From the NCBI RefSeq assembly GCF_042678385.1, contig NZ_JBHUDY010000001.1, positions 930,001 through 994,000 of the forward strand: a DNA stretch of 64,000 nt. The letters are read 5' to 3'. The DNA comes from Sphingomonas_B tabacisoli (lineage in GTDB: Bacteria; Pseudomonadota; Alphaproteobacteria; Sphingomonadales; Sphingomonadaceae). The first letter of the stretch is position 1, and each line of letters starts with the position of its first letter. Below the pieces are notes generated by a model that saw only the letters and a program-made list of their open reading frames with translations, had not been told where the DNA came from and ran no database searches. Both the position numbers and the translations under genes were made by a program. This document shows positions 43,749 to 55,102 of this stretch, piece after piece.

Positions 43749-45008
43749 ATGGCCGACGCCACCCCCTTGCGCGTACCTGACGGAGCCACGGGGGTGTTGG
43801 TTCTGGCGTCCGGCGACGTGATCTGGGGCCGGGGCTTCGGTGCGGAAGGCGAGGCGGTGGGCGAAGTGTGCTTCCACACCGCGATCACCGGTTATCAGGA
43901 AATCATGACCGACCCTTCGTTCGAAGGGCAGATCATCACCTTCACATTCCCGCACATTGGCAATGTCGGTGCGAACCATGAGGATGTGGAAGCGAACCAC
44001 GCCCATGCGCTGGGCTGCATCGTCCGCGAGGACGTGACGGCGCCGTCCAATTTCCGCGCCGCCGAGGGGTTCGGCGAGTGGCTCAAGGCGCGGGGGAAGA
44101 TCGGGCTGGCGGGCATCGACACCCGCGCGCTGACCCGCCGCATGCGCGTCGGCGGCGCGCCCAACGGCGTGATCGCGCATTCGGCTTCGGGGACGTTCGA
44201 CGTGGAGGCTCTGCTGGCGAAGGCGCGCGCCTGGCCGGGGCTGGAAGGCATGGACCTCGCGAAAGAGGTTTCGTGCGAGGCGCATCATTTGTGGGACGGC
44301 GGGGTTTGGGAGCTGGGTGCGGGGTATGCCGCCGAAAAGCCCCTCCCTTCCAAGGGAGGGGTTGGGGTGGGTGCGAGCGAAGCTCGCGCCGATGGCCAGC
44401 ATCCACCCACCCCCCAGCCCCCTCCCTTGGAAGGGAGGGGGAGCACCCCCCACGTCGTCGCGATCGACTATGGCTCCAAGCACAACATCTTCCGCAACCT
44501 GGTGAAGGCCGGCGCGCGGGTGACGGTGCTGCCCGCCACCGCCAGCTTCGACGACGTGATGAGCCATAGCCCCGACGGCTTCTTCCTCTCGAACGGCCCC
44601 GGCGACCCGGCGGCGACGGCGGAATATGCCGTGCCGGTGATCCGCCAGATGCTGGAGACAGGCAAGCCGCTGTTCGGCATCTGCCTCGGCCACCAGCTCC
44701 TCGCGCTCGCGATCGGGGCGAAGACGACAAAGATGTTTCAGGGCCATCGCGGCGCCAACCACCCGGTCAAACGGCTGGCGGACGGCCGCGTCGAGATCAC
44801 CAGCATGAACCACGGCTTCGCGGTCGAGCGCGACACCCTGCCGCCAAACGCGCGCGAGACCCACGTCTCGCTGTTCGACGGCAGCAATTGCGGGCTGGAA
44901 CTGACCGACGCCCAGGCGTTCAGCGTGCAGTATCACCCCGAAGCCAGTCCGGGGCCGATGGACAGCATGTATTTGTTCGAGAAGTTTGTGGGGATGCTAA
45001 CTAAATGA
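43749..45008 (+). CDS. carA: Carbamoyl-phosphate synthase small subunit, with an in-frame palindromic insertion
   Basis: This 419-residue glutaminase subunit supplies ammonia to CarB for arginine and pyrimidine synthesis. The N-terminal domain is typical (DVIWGRGFGAEGEAVGEVCF, GYQEIMTDPSFEGQIITFTF). The C-terminal class I glutaminase has FLSNGPGDP, the nucleophile in FGICLGHQLLALA and HPEASPGP. Between the domains about 34 residues (198-231, e.g. KGGVGVGASEARADGQ) are encoded by a GC-rich inverted repeat and replace a linker that is short in E. coli CarA (382 aa). The flanking HVVAIDYGSKHNIFR is normal, so the gene is probably functional. It overlaps the next gene by four bases. Confidence 0.96.
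   Translation: MADATPLRVPDGATGVLVLASGDVIWGRGFGAEGEAVGEVCFHTAITGYQEIMTDPSFEGQIITFTFPHIGNVGANHEDVEANHAHALGCIVREDVTAPSNFRAAEGFGEWLKARGKIGLAGIDTRALTRRMRVGGAPNGVIAHSASGTFDVEALLAKARAWPGLEGMDLAKEVSCEAHHLWDGGVWELGAGYAAEKPLPSKGGVGVGASEARADGQHPPTPQPPPLEGRGSTPHVVAIDYGSKHNIFRNLVKAGARVTVLPATASFDDVMSHSPDGFFLSNGPGDPAATAEYAVPVIRQMLETGKPLFGICLGHQLLALAIGAKTTKMFQGHRGANHPVKRLADGRVEITSMNHGFAVERDTLPPNARETHVSLFDGSNCGLELTDAQAFSVQYHPEASPGPMDSMYLFEKFVGMLTK
44340..44440. repeat. Inverted-repeat element inside carA
   Basis: Left arm 44340-44373 holds CCTCCCTTCCAAGGGAGG followed by GGTTGGGGTGGGTG; right arm 44399-44440 is its inverted relative with the same hairpin core and CCACCCACC. About 25 bp separate the arms. The arm plan (a Y-GGGAGGGG hairpin, then TTGGGG-TGGG) is the same as in the repeats flanking DUF559, 1.1 kb away. 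The reading frame is kept through the whole element. Confidence 0.88.
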
Positions 45009-45381
45009 GTGTGCTCTCAAGGAGCCTGTTGCGTTGTTCGATGATGGGCCTGTGCCTTAGCATGTCGAGCACCGTAGCCGCCGCACCGCCTACAACTCAG
45101 GATCAGGCCGCGAAGGATCTCGTCGATTCGACTGATGCGCTTGTTGATGAGACAGAAGCCAAAATGTCCCCGGCAGAGAAGCGGGATTTTGATCGGAAGG
45201 TAGAGGCAAGCGCCAATGCCGAAATGCAGGCGAAGGCCCAAAAATGCGGAACGGAGCTCACTTTCACGACCGAACCTAAGATCGAAGAACGACATGTTTA
45301 TGTGAAGGCCGGGGCTACCCCCGAGCAGATGGCGTGCATCCGCGCCGAGCTGCCCTTCGTCCAGGCGGATCCGAATCACTA

Positions 45382-45382
<1 letters not shown>
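45005..45382 (+). CDS. Small secreted protein of unknown function between carA and carB
   Basis: I do not recognise this 125-residue protein. It has a signal peptide (MMGLCLSMSSTVAAAPP), a charged helical middle (DALVDETEAKMSPAEKRDF, DRKVEASANAEMQAKAQ) and a C-terminal part with two cysteines (QKCGTELTF and QMACIRAELPF) that could form a disulfide. Its base composition is noticeably less GC-rich than carA and carB. It overlaps the carA stop by four bases and the carB start by one (TAATG), so it is translated within the carAB transcript. An exported protein here is odd and suggests an insertion into the operon. Confidence 0.7.
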
Positions 45383-48717
<3,335 letters not shown>

Positions 48718-48743
48718 CCTCCCGACATCACGATCGAGCGGTA

Positions 48744-48765
48744 GGCGGTCCGAGACAGGGCCGCC
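48744..48765. terminator. Hairpin between carB and greA
   Basis: An 8-bp stem (GGCGGTCC 48744-48751 with GGGCCGCC 48758-48765, one G-T pair) lies in the 81-bp carB-greA gap; a short T-run (GTTTTTG) comes 11 bases later. It may weakly terminate carB or form a greA leader structure. Confidence 0.35.
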
Positions 48766-48798
48766 GGGCGAGCCAGTTTTTGATAAAGGGTGGATTGG

Positions 48799-49275
48799 AT
48801 GGCGACCGTCGAGAAGATGCCGATGCTGCAGGAGGGCTATGACAAGCTCCAGGCGGATCTGAAGCGTCGCAAAGAGGAACGCCCGCAGATCGTCGACGCG
48901 ATCGAGGAAGCCCGCGCGCATGGCGATCTGTCCGAGAACGCCGAATATCACGCCGCGAAAGAGCGCCAGGGCCAGGTCGAAGCCGAAATCGCCGACCTGG
49001 AAAGCAAGCTCAGCCGCGCGCAGATCATCGATCCGCGCGACCTCAGCGGCGACAAGGTGGTGTTCGGCGCGACCGTGACGCTCCTCGACGAGGACGACAA
49101 GCCGATCCGCTACCAGATCGTCGGCGAGACCGAGGCGGACGCGAGCAAGGGCCGGATTTCCTACAATTCCCCGATCGGCCGCGCGCTGATCGGCCGCAAG
49201 GTCGACGACGAAGTCGAGGTGACGGTGCCCTCGGGCGACCGCTATTACCTCGTCTCCAAGATCGAGTTCATCTGA
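48799..49275 (+). CDS. greA: Transcript cleavage factor GreA
   Basis: This 158-residue factor rescues backtracked RNA polymerase by stimulating transcript cleavage. It has the N-terminal coiled coil (LQEGYDKLQADLKRRKEE, IEEARAHGDLSENAEYHAAK with the acidic tip) and the C-terminal FKBP-like domain (VTLLDEDDKPIRYQIVGE, ISYNSPIGRALIGRKVDDEV). The ATG at 48799, with AAGGG upstream, gives the standard 158-residue length; GTG at 48790 is less likely. It probably has its own promoter, and the rhomboid gene follows after four bases. Confidence 0.96.
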   Translation: MATVEKMPMLQEGYDKLQADLKRRKEERPQIVDAIEEARAHGDLSENAEYHAAKERQGQVEAEIADLESKLSRAQIIDPRDLSGDKVVFGATVTLLDEDDKPIRYQIVGETEADASKGRISYNSPIGRALIGRKVDDEVEVTVPSGDRYYLVSKIEFI

Positions 49276-49279
49276 ACCC

Positions 49280-49909
49280 GTGCCCAATCTGCCCGAAGGA
49301 CGGGTGACGCAGGCGATCGCTGCGCTGACCGCGGTCGCCTTCTTCTTGCTTTGGGTTGCCGGCTGGCTCGATTACGCGTCGCTGGCCGGGGGCTTTATTC
49401 CGGCGCGGGCGACGGGGTTGCTGAATGTCGGCGGTGCGCTGCCCGTTTGGCTGACGCCGCTTTCCGCCACGCTGATCCATGCTGGGCTGCTGCATCTGGC
49501 GATGAACATGCTGATGTTCATCTATGTCGGCCGCTACGTCGAAAGCGTGATCGGCGGCTGGGCGAGTGTCGTCCTCTACGTCGCTGGCGCCTATGCAGCG
49601 GCGTTGCTCCACTGGGCGATCGACCCGTCGCAGACGGCGCCGATGGTGGGCGCCAGCGGCGCAATCTCCGCGACGTTCGGCGCCTATGCGGTGTTCTTCG
49701 GCCGCGACCGCACCAAGGGCATTGGCCCGCTCTCCGGCTATGCGGTGCGTATCCTCTGGCTCGCCTCGGCCTGGATCTTCGTCCAGTCGCTGATCGGCTT
49801 GGCGGCGTTCGGCGGCGGCAACGTCGCCATCTTCGCGCACATCGGCGGCTTCATCATCGGCCTGGCGCTGGCGCGACCTATGCTGCTTTGGCGGTACCGG
49901 AAGGCTTAG
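49280..49909 (+). CDS. Rhomboid family intramembrane serine protease
   Basis: This 209-residue protein with about six transmembrane helices has the catalytic serine in VGASGAISATFGAY (Ser126), the catalytic histidine in IFAHIGGFIIG (His187) and the oxyanion His/Asn in HLAMNMLMF (His72, Asn76). Rhomboids cleave transmembrane substrates inside the membrane. It starts with GTG four bases after greA stops, so the two are probably co-transcribed. The substrate is unknown. Confidence 0.92.
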   Translation: MPNLPEGRVTQAIAALTAVAFFLLWVAGWLDYASLAGGFIPARATGLLNVGGALPVWLTPLSATLIHAGLLHLAMNMLMFIYVGRYVESVIGGWASVVLYVAGAYAAALLHWAIDPSQTAPMVGASGAISATFGAYAVFFGRDRTKGIGPLSGYAVRILWLASAWIFVQSLIGLAAFGGGNVAIFAHIGGFIIGLALARPMLLWRYRKA

Positions 49910-50074
49910 AGCTGCCCTTGGGGATAGCTGCCTCTTGAGAGAGGTTTGAGGCGGGCAGCTGCACAGGGTGAGGGATCGCGTGGATTTGAAAAAGACAAAT
50001 CCCCCCGCCGCTCGCGCTCACGCGCGAGTCGCACACTCCCAATGGAGAGGGGTAAGCCCCCCATCTGGCCGCGC
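49910..50074. repeat. Repeat-rich intergenic stretch, no gene
   Basis: This 165-bp gap between the rhomboid gene and a convergent small gene contains several palindromes: GCTGCCC...GGGCAGC (49911-49962 region), GGATTTG-AAAAAGA-CAAATCC (49982-50002), and GCGCTCACGCGCGAG (about 50014-50028). The pattern looks like a composite intergenic repeat (REP/BIME-like) and may help end both convergent transcripts. No open frame there looks coding. Confidence 0.5.
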
Positions 50075-50554
50075 CTAGCGATCGAACTCCAGCACGTCGG
50101 TGGGCGCGCCCGGCAGTCTCAGCATCTTGCGCCTCATCGTCAGGTGCTTTCCGTCGGCCGAGACCATCGCCGTGGTCTCCGTCGACGGCTTGCCGTGGAG
50201 CTGCGCCTTCGACCTGATCTCGCGGCCGCTCACTGCCGTCAGCGAGATATGATCCGCGTTCGGGTTCCCAACCATCGGGTACCATTTGCCGTCATAGGCT
50301 GCGGAGTAGCTAAAATTCATCGCCTTGCCCGACGAGTCCTTGGAGCTGGACTTCATCGTCACCTTGTTGCCGGCAATGTCGAAGGTTCGCGTTTCGCTTT
50401 GCTCCTTCGCCGACGAAGCGAATTTCGATTTCGCCGCGTTCAGGTGCCAGGTGCCGTTCCACAGCTTGGCGTCCGGCGCAGCCGCGCTCGCGCTCTGCGG
50501 GAAGAGGATCGCGAGACCTGCCAACGCAAACGCAAGATTTGCCCGTCCGTTCAT
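50075..50554 (-). CDS. Small secreted protein of unknown function (lipocalin-like)
   Basis: This 159-residue protein has a signal peptide (LAFALAGLAILFPQSASAA) and a beta-strand-rich body beginning LWNGTWHLNAAKSKF, with SYSAAYDGKWYPMVGNPNAD and TTAMVSADGKHLTMRRKML. The opening G-TW-LN-AKSKF is common in exported proteins thought to form small beta-barrels. No enzyme motif is visible. GGAGG precedes the ATG. It faces the rhomboid gene across the repeat-rich gap. The region upstream (50555-50743) holds no convincing gene. Confidence 0.65.
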   Translation of the reverse strand: MNGRANLAFALAGLAILFPQSASAAAPDAKLWNGTWHLNAAKSKFASSAKEQSETRTFDIAGNKVTMKSSSKDSSGKAMNFSYSAAYDGKWYPMVGNPNADHISLTAVSGREIRSKAQLHGKPSTETTAMVSADGKHLTMRRKMLRLPGAPTDVLEFDR

Positions 50555-50743
50555 GGCCTTCCTCCATTTCCAGGATCACAGGCCGCCGCCCCCGACTCGA
50601 GCGGTGACGGGCGAATATACTCGTGGTGGAGACCGCGATAAACGTGGACGGCTGCCAAGCTCAGCCGGCGGCCAAGGGGTGGGTCATATTCCGACTCAGG
50701 TCCCGCCTTGGCGTGAATGGCGAAATTGGGAGCGAACGGCCGC

Positions 50744-50965
50744 TCAGGCGCCGGGCAGCTCGGGTTCGAGCAGGCGGTGGAGGTGGACGACGACGTATTT
50801 CATCTCGGCGTCGTCGACGGTGCGCTGGGCGGCGCTGCGCCAGGCGGTTTCGGCGCTTTTATAGTCGGGGAAGATGCCGACGATATCGATGTTCTTCAGG
50901 TCGACGAAGTCGAGGCCGCGCGGATCCTTCACGCGGCCGCCGAATACCAGGTGCATCAAGCTCAT
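50744..50965 (-). CDS. DUF4170 family small protein
   Basis: This 73-residue protein (MHLVFGGRVKDPRGLDFVDL, IVGIFPDYKSAETAWRSAAQ, VDDAEMKYVVVHLHRLLEP) matches the pattern of DUF4170, a short alphaproteobacterial family of unknown function. The G-FPDY-SAE-AWR-AAQ-TVD-A--RY-VVH core is clear. It is cytoplasmic as far as can be seen. Downstream of its start on the other side lies an inverted-repeat pair (51019-51102). Confidence 0.75.
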   Translation of the reverse strand: MSLMHLVFGGRVKDPRGLDFVDLKNIDIVGIFPDYKSAETAWRSAAQRTVDDAEMKYVVVHLHRLLEPELPGA

Positions 50966-51018
50966 GGCCGCGCGCTAGCGAGTGTGCGGAGCAGGGGCAA
51001 GGATTCGCTCCACTCGAC

Positions 51019-51102
51019 CGTTCAGGCTGAGCCTGCCGAAGCCCTGCTTTCCCTTTCGGCGCGAAAGAAAGAACAGGCCTTCGACAAGCTCAGGCTGGAC
51101 GG
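51019..51102. repeat. Inverted-repeat pair of the AGGCTGAGCCTG/CTTCGACAAG family
   Basis: Arms of about 29 bp at 51019-51047 and 51074-51102 are inverted copies differing at about five positions (core CTGAGC-TG-CGAAG). A CTTTC...GAAAG hairpin lies between them. This is the kind of dispersed element seen in sphingomonad genomes. It sits in the 155-bp gap between the DUF4170 gene and the gene cluster below. Confidence 0.8.
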
Positions 51103-51120
51103 TATGTGTCCCTAACCGAA

Positions 51121-51495
51121 CTACGCGTCCTGCTTGCCGGTGACCGTCGACGCCGCGGCGCTGCCCGCGGCCGAGCCCGCCGCACTGACCGCGCCCAGCG
51201 CCTTGTCGACGATCGCTTCCATCGGCGACTTGTTCTCGGTGAGGATGCCGAGTTCCTGCTTGCCGGCCTCGCGGGCGGCCTTGGCGGCTTCGGCGGCGGC
51301 CTGACCGATCTTGCTTCCTACGGGGCCGAGAATCTCGGTCTCGCGCTCGGTGCGCGGGATCAGTGCGCCGGCCACCGCGCCGATCGCAACGCCCGCAGCG
51401 ATCGCCGCCAGCGGCGCGCCGTCGACGGCGGTGCCAAGCCGATCCCCAACGCCGCCACGGCCATAGCTCTGGGTGTTTTCAGTCGTGCGCGCCAT
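51121..51495 (-). CDS. Small alanine/glycine-rich membrane-associated protein
   Basis: This 124-residue protein is last in a four-gene envelope operon. A hydrophobic glycine-zipper-like helix (LAAIAAGVAIGAVAGALIP) is followed by an alanine-rich helical tail (AAAEAAKAAREAGKQELG, AVSAAGSAAGSAAASTV). AAGGAG is seven bases before the ATG at 51495, favouring it over the ATG six bases earlier. No family is recognised with confidence. Its place behind YqjD/YqjE-like genes suggests a cell-envelope or stress role. Confidence 0.65.
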   Translation of the reverse strand: MARTTENTQSYGRGGVGDRLGTAVDGAPLAAIAAGVAIGAVAGALIPRTERETEILGPVGSKIGQAAAEAAKAAREAGKQELGILTENKSPMEAIVDKALGAVSAAGSAAGSAAASTVTGKQDA

Positions 51496-51497
51496 CG

Positions 51498-51896
51498 TCA
51501 TGCTCCTTGTTCTGCCGGGGACCTGGTTTTGGCCCGGATGGGTTCGGTCGGAAGCGGGGCAGGGCCGCGCTCCGCTTCATAGGGTTGCAGCGCCGGTTCG
51601 GCTTCCTCGCCGCGCCTGAACAGCGCATTCAGCCCGCGCGCGAGCGGCTTGCGGAACAGATAGACGAGGATCGGCACGGTGACTGCGGCGACCGTGGAGG
51701 GATGGGTCGCGGCATTCACCACGCCTTCCTTCGCGGCTTCCTTGACCCCGTCGGCCTTTTCCTTCGCCTTTTCCTTGACGTCCTGCGCGATCGTCTTGGG
51801 GCTGAGGCGATGCTGCAGCTCGTGCAGCGTGGTCATGAACCGCTCGCGCGCGGCGGTCGCTTCGGCTTCCTTCGCCGTGAGGTCGATCTTCCTCAC
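51498..51896 (-). CDS. DUF3618-type membrane protein
   Basis: This 132-residue protein has an N-terminal helical part (EAEATAARERFMTTLHELQH, RLSPKTIAQDVKEKAKEKAD) typical of DUF3618, one hydrophobic segment (STVAAVTVPILVYLFRKPLA) and a variable charged tail. It overlaps the upstream holin-like gene by four bases and ends two bases before the last gene of the operon. Function is unknown; such proteins accompany YqjE-like membrane proteins. Confidence 0.75.
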   Translation of the reverse strand: MRKIDLTAKEAEATAARERFMTTLHELQHRLSPKTIAQDVKEKAKEKADGVKEAAKEGVVNAATHPSTVAAVTVPILVYLFRKPLARGLNALFRRGEEAEPALQPYEAERGPAPLPTEPIRAKTRSPAEQGA

Positions 51897-52213
51897 CGCC
51901 GCGCCTCGGCGATCTGCTTGTAGGCGAGATAGCCGAGGCCGCCCGAGATCGCGAAGGTGACGAGGACGACGATCAGCGTCGCCGCGAGCGGGCCGAGTAG
52001 CGTCGTCAAGGCGAGGATCAGCCCGACGAGCAGCGCGGTGACGGCCGACAACGCGAGGACGACGGCCGCGCCGCCGTAGATCGCCGCCATCTTCACCGGC
52101 TCCGCCTTGTCGGCGGCCTTGGCCTTGTACAGCTCGACCTCGGCGCGCGCGTAGCGTTTGCCGTCATCGACGAGCTGGCTGAACAATTGCCCGATCGGCA
52201 CGTCCCCGTTCAT
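51893..52213 (-). CDS. Phage-holin-family (YqjE-like) membrane protein
   Basis: This 106-residue protein has two transmembrane helices (IYGGAAVVLALSAVTALLVG and ATLIVVLVTFAISGGLGYLA) after an amphipathic N-terminus (LFSQLVDDGKRYARAEVELY). This layout is that of the YqjE/actinobacteriophage-holin superfamily, which in bacteria is a chromosomal envelope protein and not a sign of prophage. It lies 11 bp after the YqjD-like gene and overlaps the DUF3618 gene by four bases. Confidence 0.8.
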   Translation of the reverse strand: MNGDVPIGQLFSQLVDDGKRYARAEVELYKAKAADKAEPVKMAAIYGGAAVVLALSAVTALLVGLILALTTLLGPLAATLIVVLVTFAISGGLGYLAYKQIAEARR

Positions 52214-52224
52214 GCCGTGCTCCT

Positions 52225-52815
52225 TCAGAAGCCGGCGTTCGACGTGCCGGGATTGCTGGTACCGGTGGTGCCCGTCGAGCCGGTCGACCCAGTGCTGCCG
52301 GTCGGGCCTGTCGATCCGGTGCCGCCGGTCGTGCCCGTGCTGCTGCCCGAGGCGCCACGCATGTTCGTGTCCTCATAGCCGGCGCCTGCCTTGGCAAGCC
52401 GGGCGAGCACGAAGCCGAGGCCCACCGCCGCGCCGATCGCGACCGCCGGGCTCTTGCGCACGAAGCTGCGCACGTCCTCGACCAGCTCGTCCACGTCCTT
52501 GCCGCGAAGCTGGTCCGCAAAGCTCGACACGCTTTCGGCCGCGGAGAAGCCGTAGCGGCCATATTGCGGCCCGACCTTCTCCTCGATCGTGCGCGCCGTG
52601 TCCTCCAGGAACTTGGCCGCTTCGTCGAGGGCGCCGGTCGCCTTGGTCACACCCTGGCCGGCATAGTCGCGCGCCTTGTCGCTCGCCTGGCTCTTGAAGC
52701 TTTCGAACTGGCTGCGGAATTTGTCGGCAGTCGTGTTGCCGCCGCCGGACGTGCCGCCGCTGCTCGCGTCGCCCTGCCGGGTTTCGCCGTCATTGGCCTG
52801 GCTCACATCGGTCAT
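52225..52815 (-). CDS. YqjD/ElaB-like protein with a Ser/Thr-Gly repeat tail
   Basis: This 196-residue protein has a helical region (FRSQFESFKSQASDKARDYA, LDEAAKFLEDTARTIEEKVG), then DELVEDVRSFVRKSPAVAIG leading into a hydrophobic AAVGLGFVLARL anchor, as in DUF883-type YqjD/ElaB proteins that tie ribosomes or other partners to the membrane. The last ~40 residues are a low-complexity (S/T)-T-G repeat (GSTGPTGSTGSTGSTG), encoded by near-identical 9-base units around 52245-52345. It is first in a four-gene operon. The ATG at 52815 follows AAAGGGA. Confidence 0.75.
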   Translation of the reverse strand: MTDVSQANDGETRQGDASSGGTSGGGNTTADKFRSQFESFKSQASDKARDYAGQGVTKATGALDEAAKFLEDTARTIEEKVGPQYGRYGFSAAESVSSFADQLRGKDVDELVEDVRSFVRKSPAVAIGAAVGLGFVLARLAKAGAGYEDTNMRGASGSSTGTTGGTGSTGPTGSTGSTGSTGTTGTSNPGTSNAGF

Positions 52816-52966
52816 CGCGCATCCCTTTCCGAAAGACTTCAACGTTCGCGACCAGAACAATCGCTCCGGCAACGAGGTTCCACTGTTTCGAGGCCGCCGA
52901 TTGCCTTCCGGCACACCCGCCGATAGGGGCGGCTCCGATCCCGGAACGATGTAGGAAGACCGTTAC

Positions 52967-54244
<1,278 letters not shown>

Positions 54245-54284
54245 GCGGTTGATCCCGTGACTCCGCTGTGATTCAACAGGGTTA

Positions 54285-54614
54285 ATGGCGAAGCGGCGGA
54301 CAGTCTGGGATTTGGTCAAACGGGCGGCGGGACCGGCGGTCGCGCTGCTCGTGATCGGCTTTTTTGGCGGCTACGCGCTTGCCGGCCCCAACGGCGTGAT
54401 CGCGTGGGGCGATTATCGCCACCAGCTCCAGCAGCGGCAGGGCGAACTGGCCAAGCTCGAGGCCAAGAAGCGGGTGGTCGCGAACCATGTCGCGCTGCTC
54501 GATCCGCGCAAGGCCAATCCCGACCTTGCCGACGAGCTGATCCGCGAGCGGCTGGGCTATGCCCATCCCGACGAGATCATCATTCCGATGGACCAGGCCG
54601 ACCCCGCCAGATAG
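54285..54614 (+). CDS. FtsB/DivIC-like septum formation initiator
   Basis: This 109-residue bitopic membrane protein has a short cytoplasmic N-terminus, one transmembrane helix (AVALLVIGFFGGYALAGP), a coiled coil (HQLQQRQGELAKLEAKKRVV) and a C-terminal RERLGYAHPDEIIIPM of the FtsB type. Such proteins form the FtsQBL division complex. Its position just downstream of eno is the usual one for ftsB in proteobacteria, which supports the call. Confidence 0.85.
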   Translation: MAKRRTVWDLVKRAAGPAVALLVIGFFGGYALAGPNGVIAWGDYRHQLQQRQGELAKLEAKKRVVANHVALLDPRKANPDLADELIRERLGYAHPDEIIIPMDQADPAR

Positions 54615-54649
54615 GATCGTCCCCCTCATCGACAGGGGGGGTGAGGCCC

Positions 54650-55027
54650 ATGACTCTCGACAACGCCAGACCGGTTGCGTTCGTGAACGTTCGCGACCGC
54701 GACGAAGGCCGCGCTTTCTACGAAGGCACGCTCGGCCTTCGCCACAAGAGCCGCGACGATTTCGGCGATTTCTATGAATTAGGTGCGGGCCTGCTGCGGA
54801 TGACGCCGATGCCCGACTTTCAGGCGCACCCGCATCCGGTGCTCGGCTGGGACGTGCCCGACATCGCTGCCGCCGTGCTGGCGCTCAAGGAGAAGGGCAT
54901 CGCCTTTTCCATCTACGAGGGCATGGGGCAGGACGAGCTCGGCATCTGGACCGCGCCCGACGGCGTTTCGAAAGTCGCCTGGTTCAACGATCCGTTCGGC
55001 AATCTGCTCAGTCTTTCGCAGACCTGA
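54650..55027 (+). CDS. Glyoxalase/bleomycin resistance (VOC) family protein
   Basis: This 125-residue protein has the paired beta-alpha-beta-beta-beta VOC fold: VAFVNVRDRDEGRAFYEGTL in the first half and VLGWDVPDIAAAVLALKEKG, then VAWFNDPFGNLLSLSQT in the second. Putative metal-binding residues sit at the ends of both modules. Members range from lyases to dioxygenases, so no substrate is assigned. It lies between ftsB-like and pdhA genes on the same strand, 35 bp after the first. Confidence 0.85.
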   Translation: MTLDNARPVAFVNVRDRDEGRAFYEGTLGLRHKSRDDFGDFYELGAGLLRMTPMPDFQAHPHPVLGWDVPDIAAAVLALKEKGIAFSIYEGMGQDELGIWTAPDGVSKVAWFNDPFGNLLSLSQT

Positions 55028-55102
55028 TCCAGCGCGGTTGCGAACGGCTTCGTCCCGCGCCTATAGGCTGGCGCAATTCTCACTCAAAAGGGGGATAATC
55101 CC

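Noticed and set aside
51893..52213. Prophage remnant indicated by a holin-like gene
   Set aside because: The neighbours are YqjD-like and DUF3618 genes, a normal chromosomal set; no other phage genes are present.
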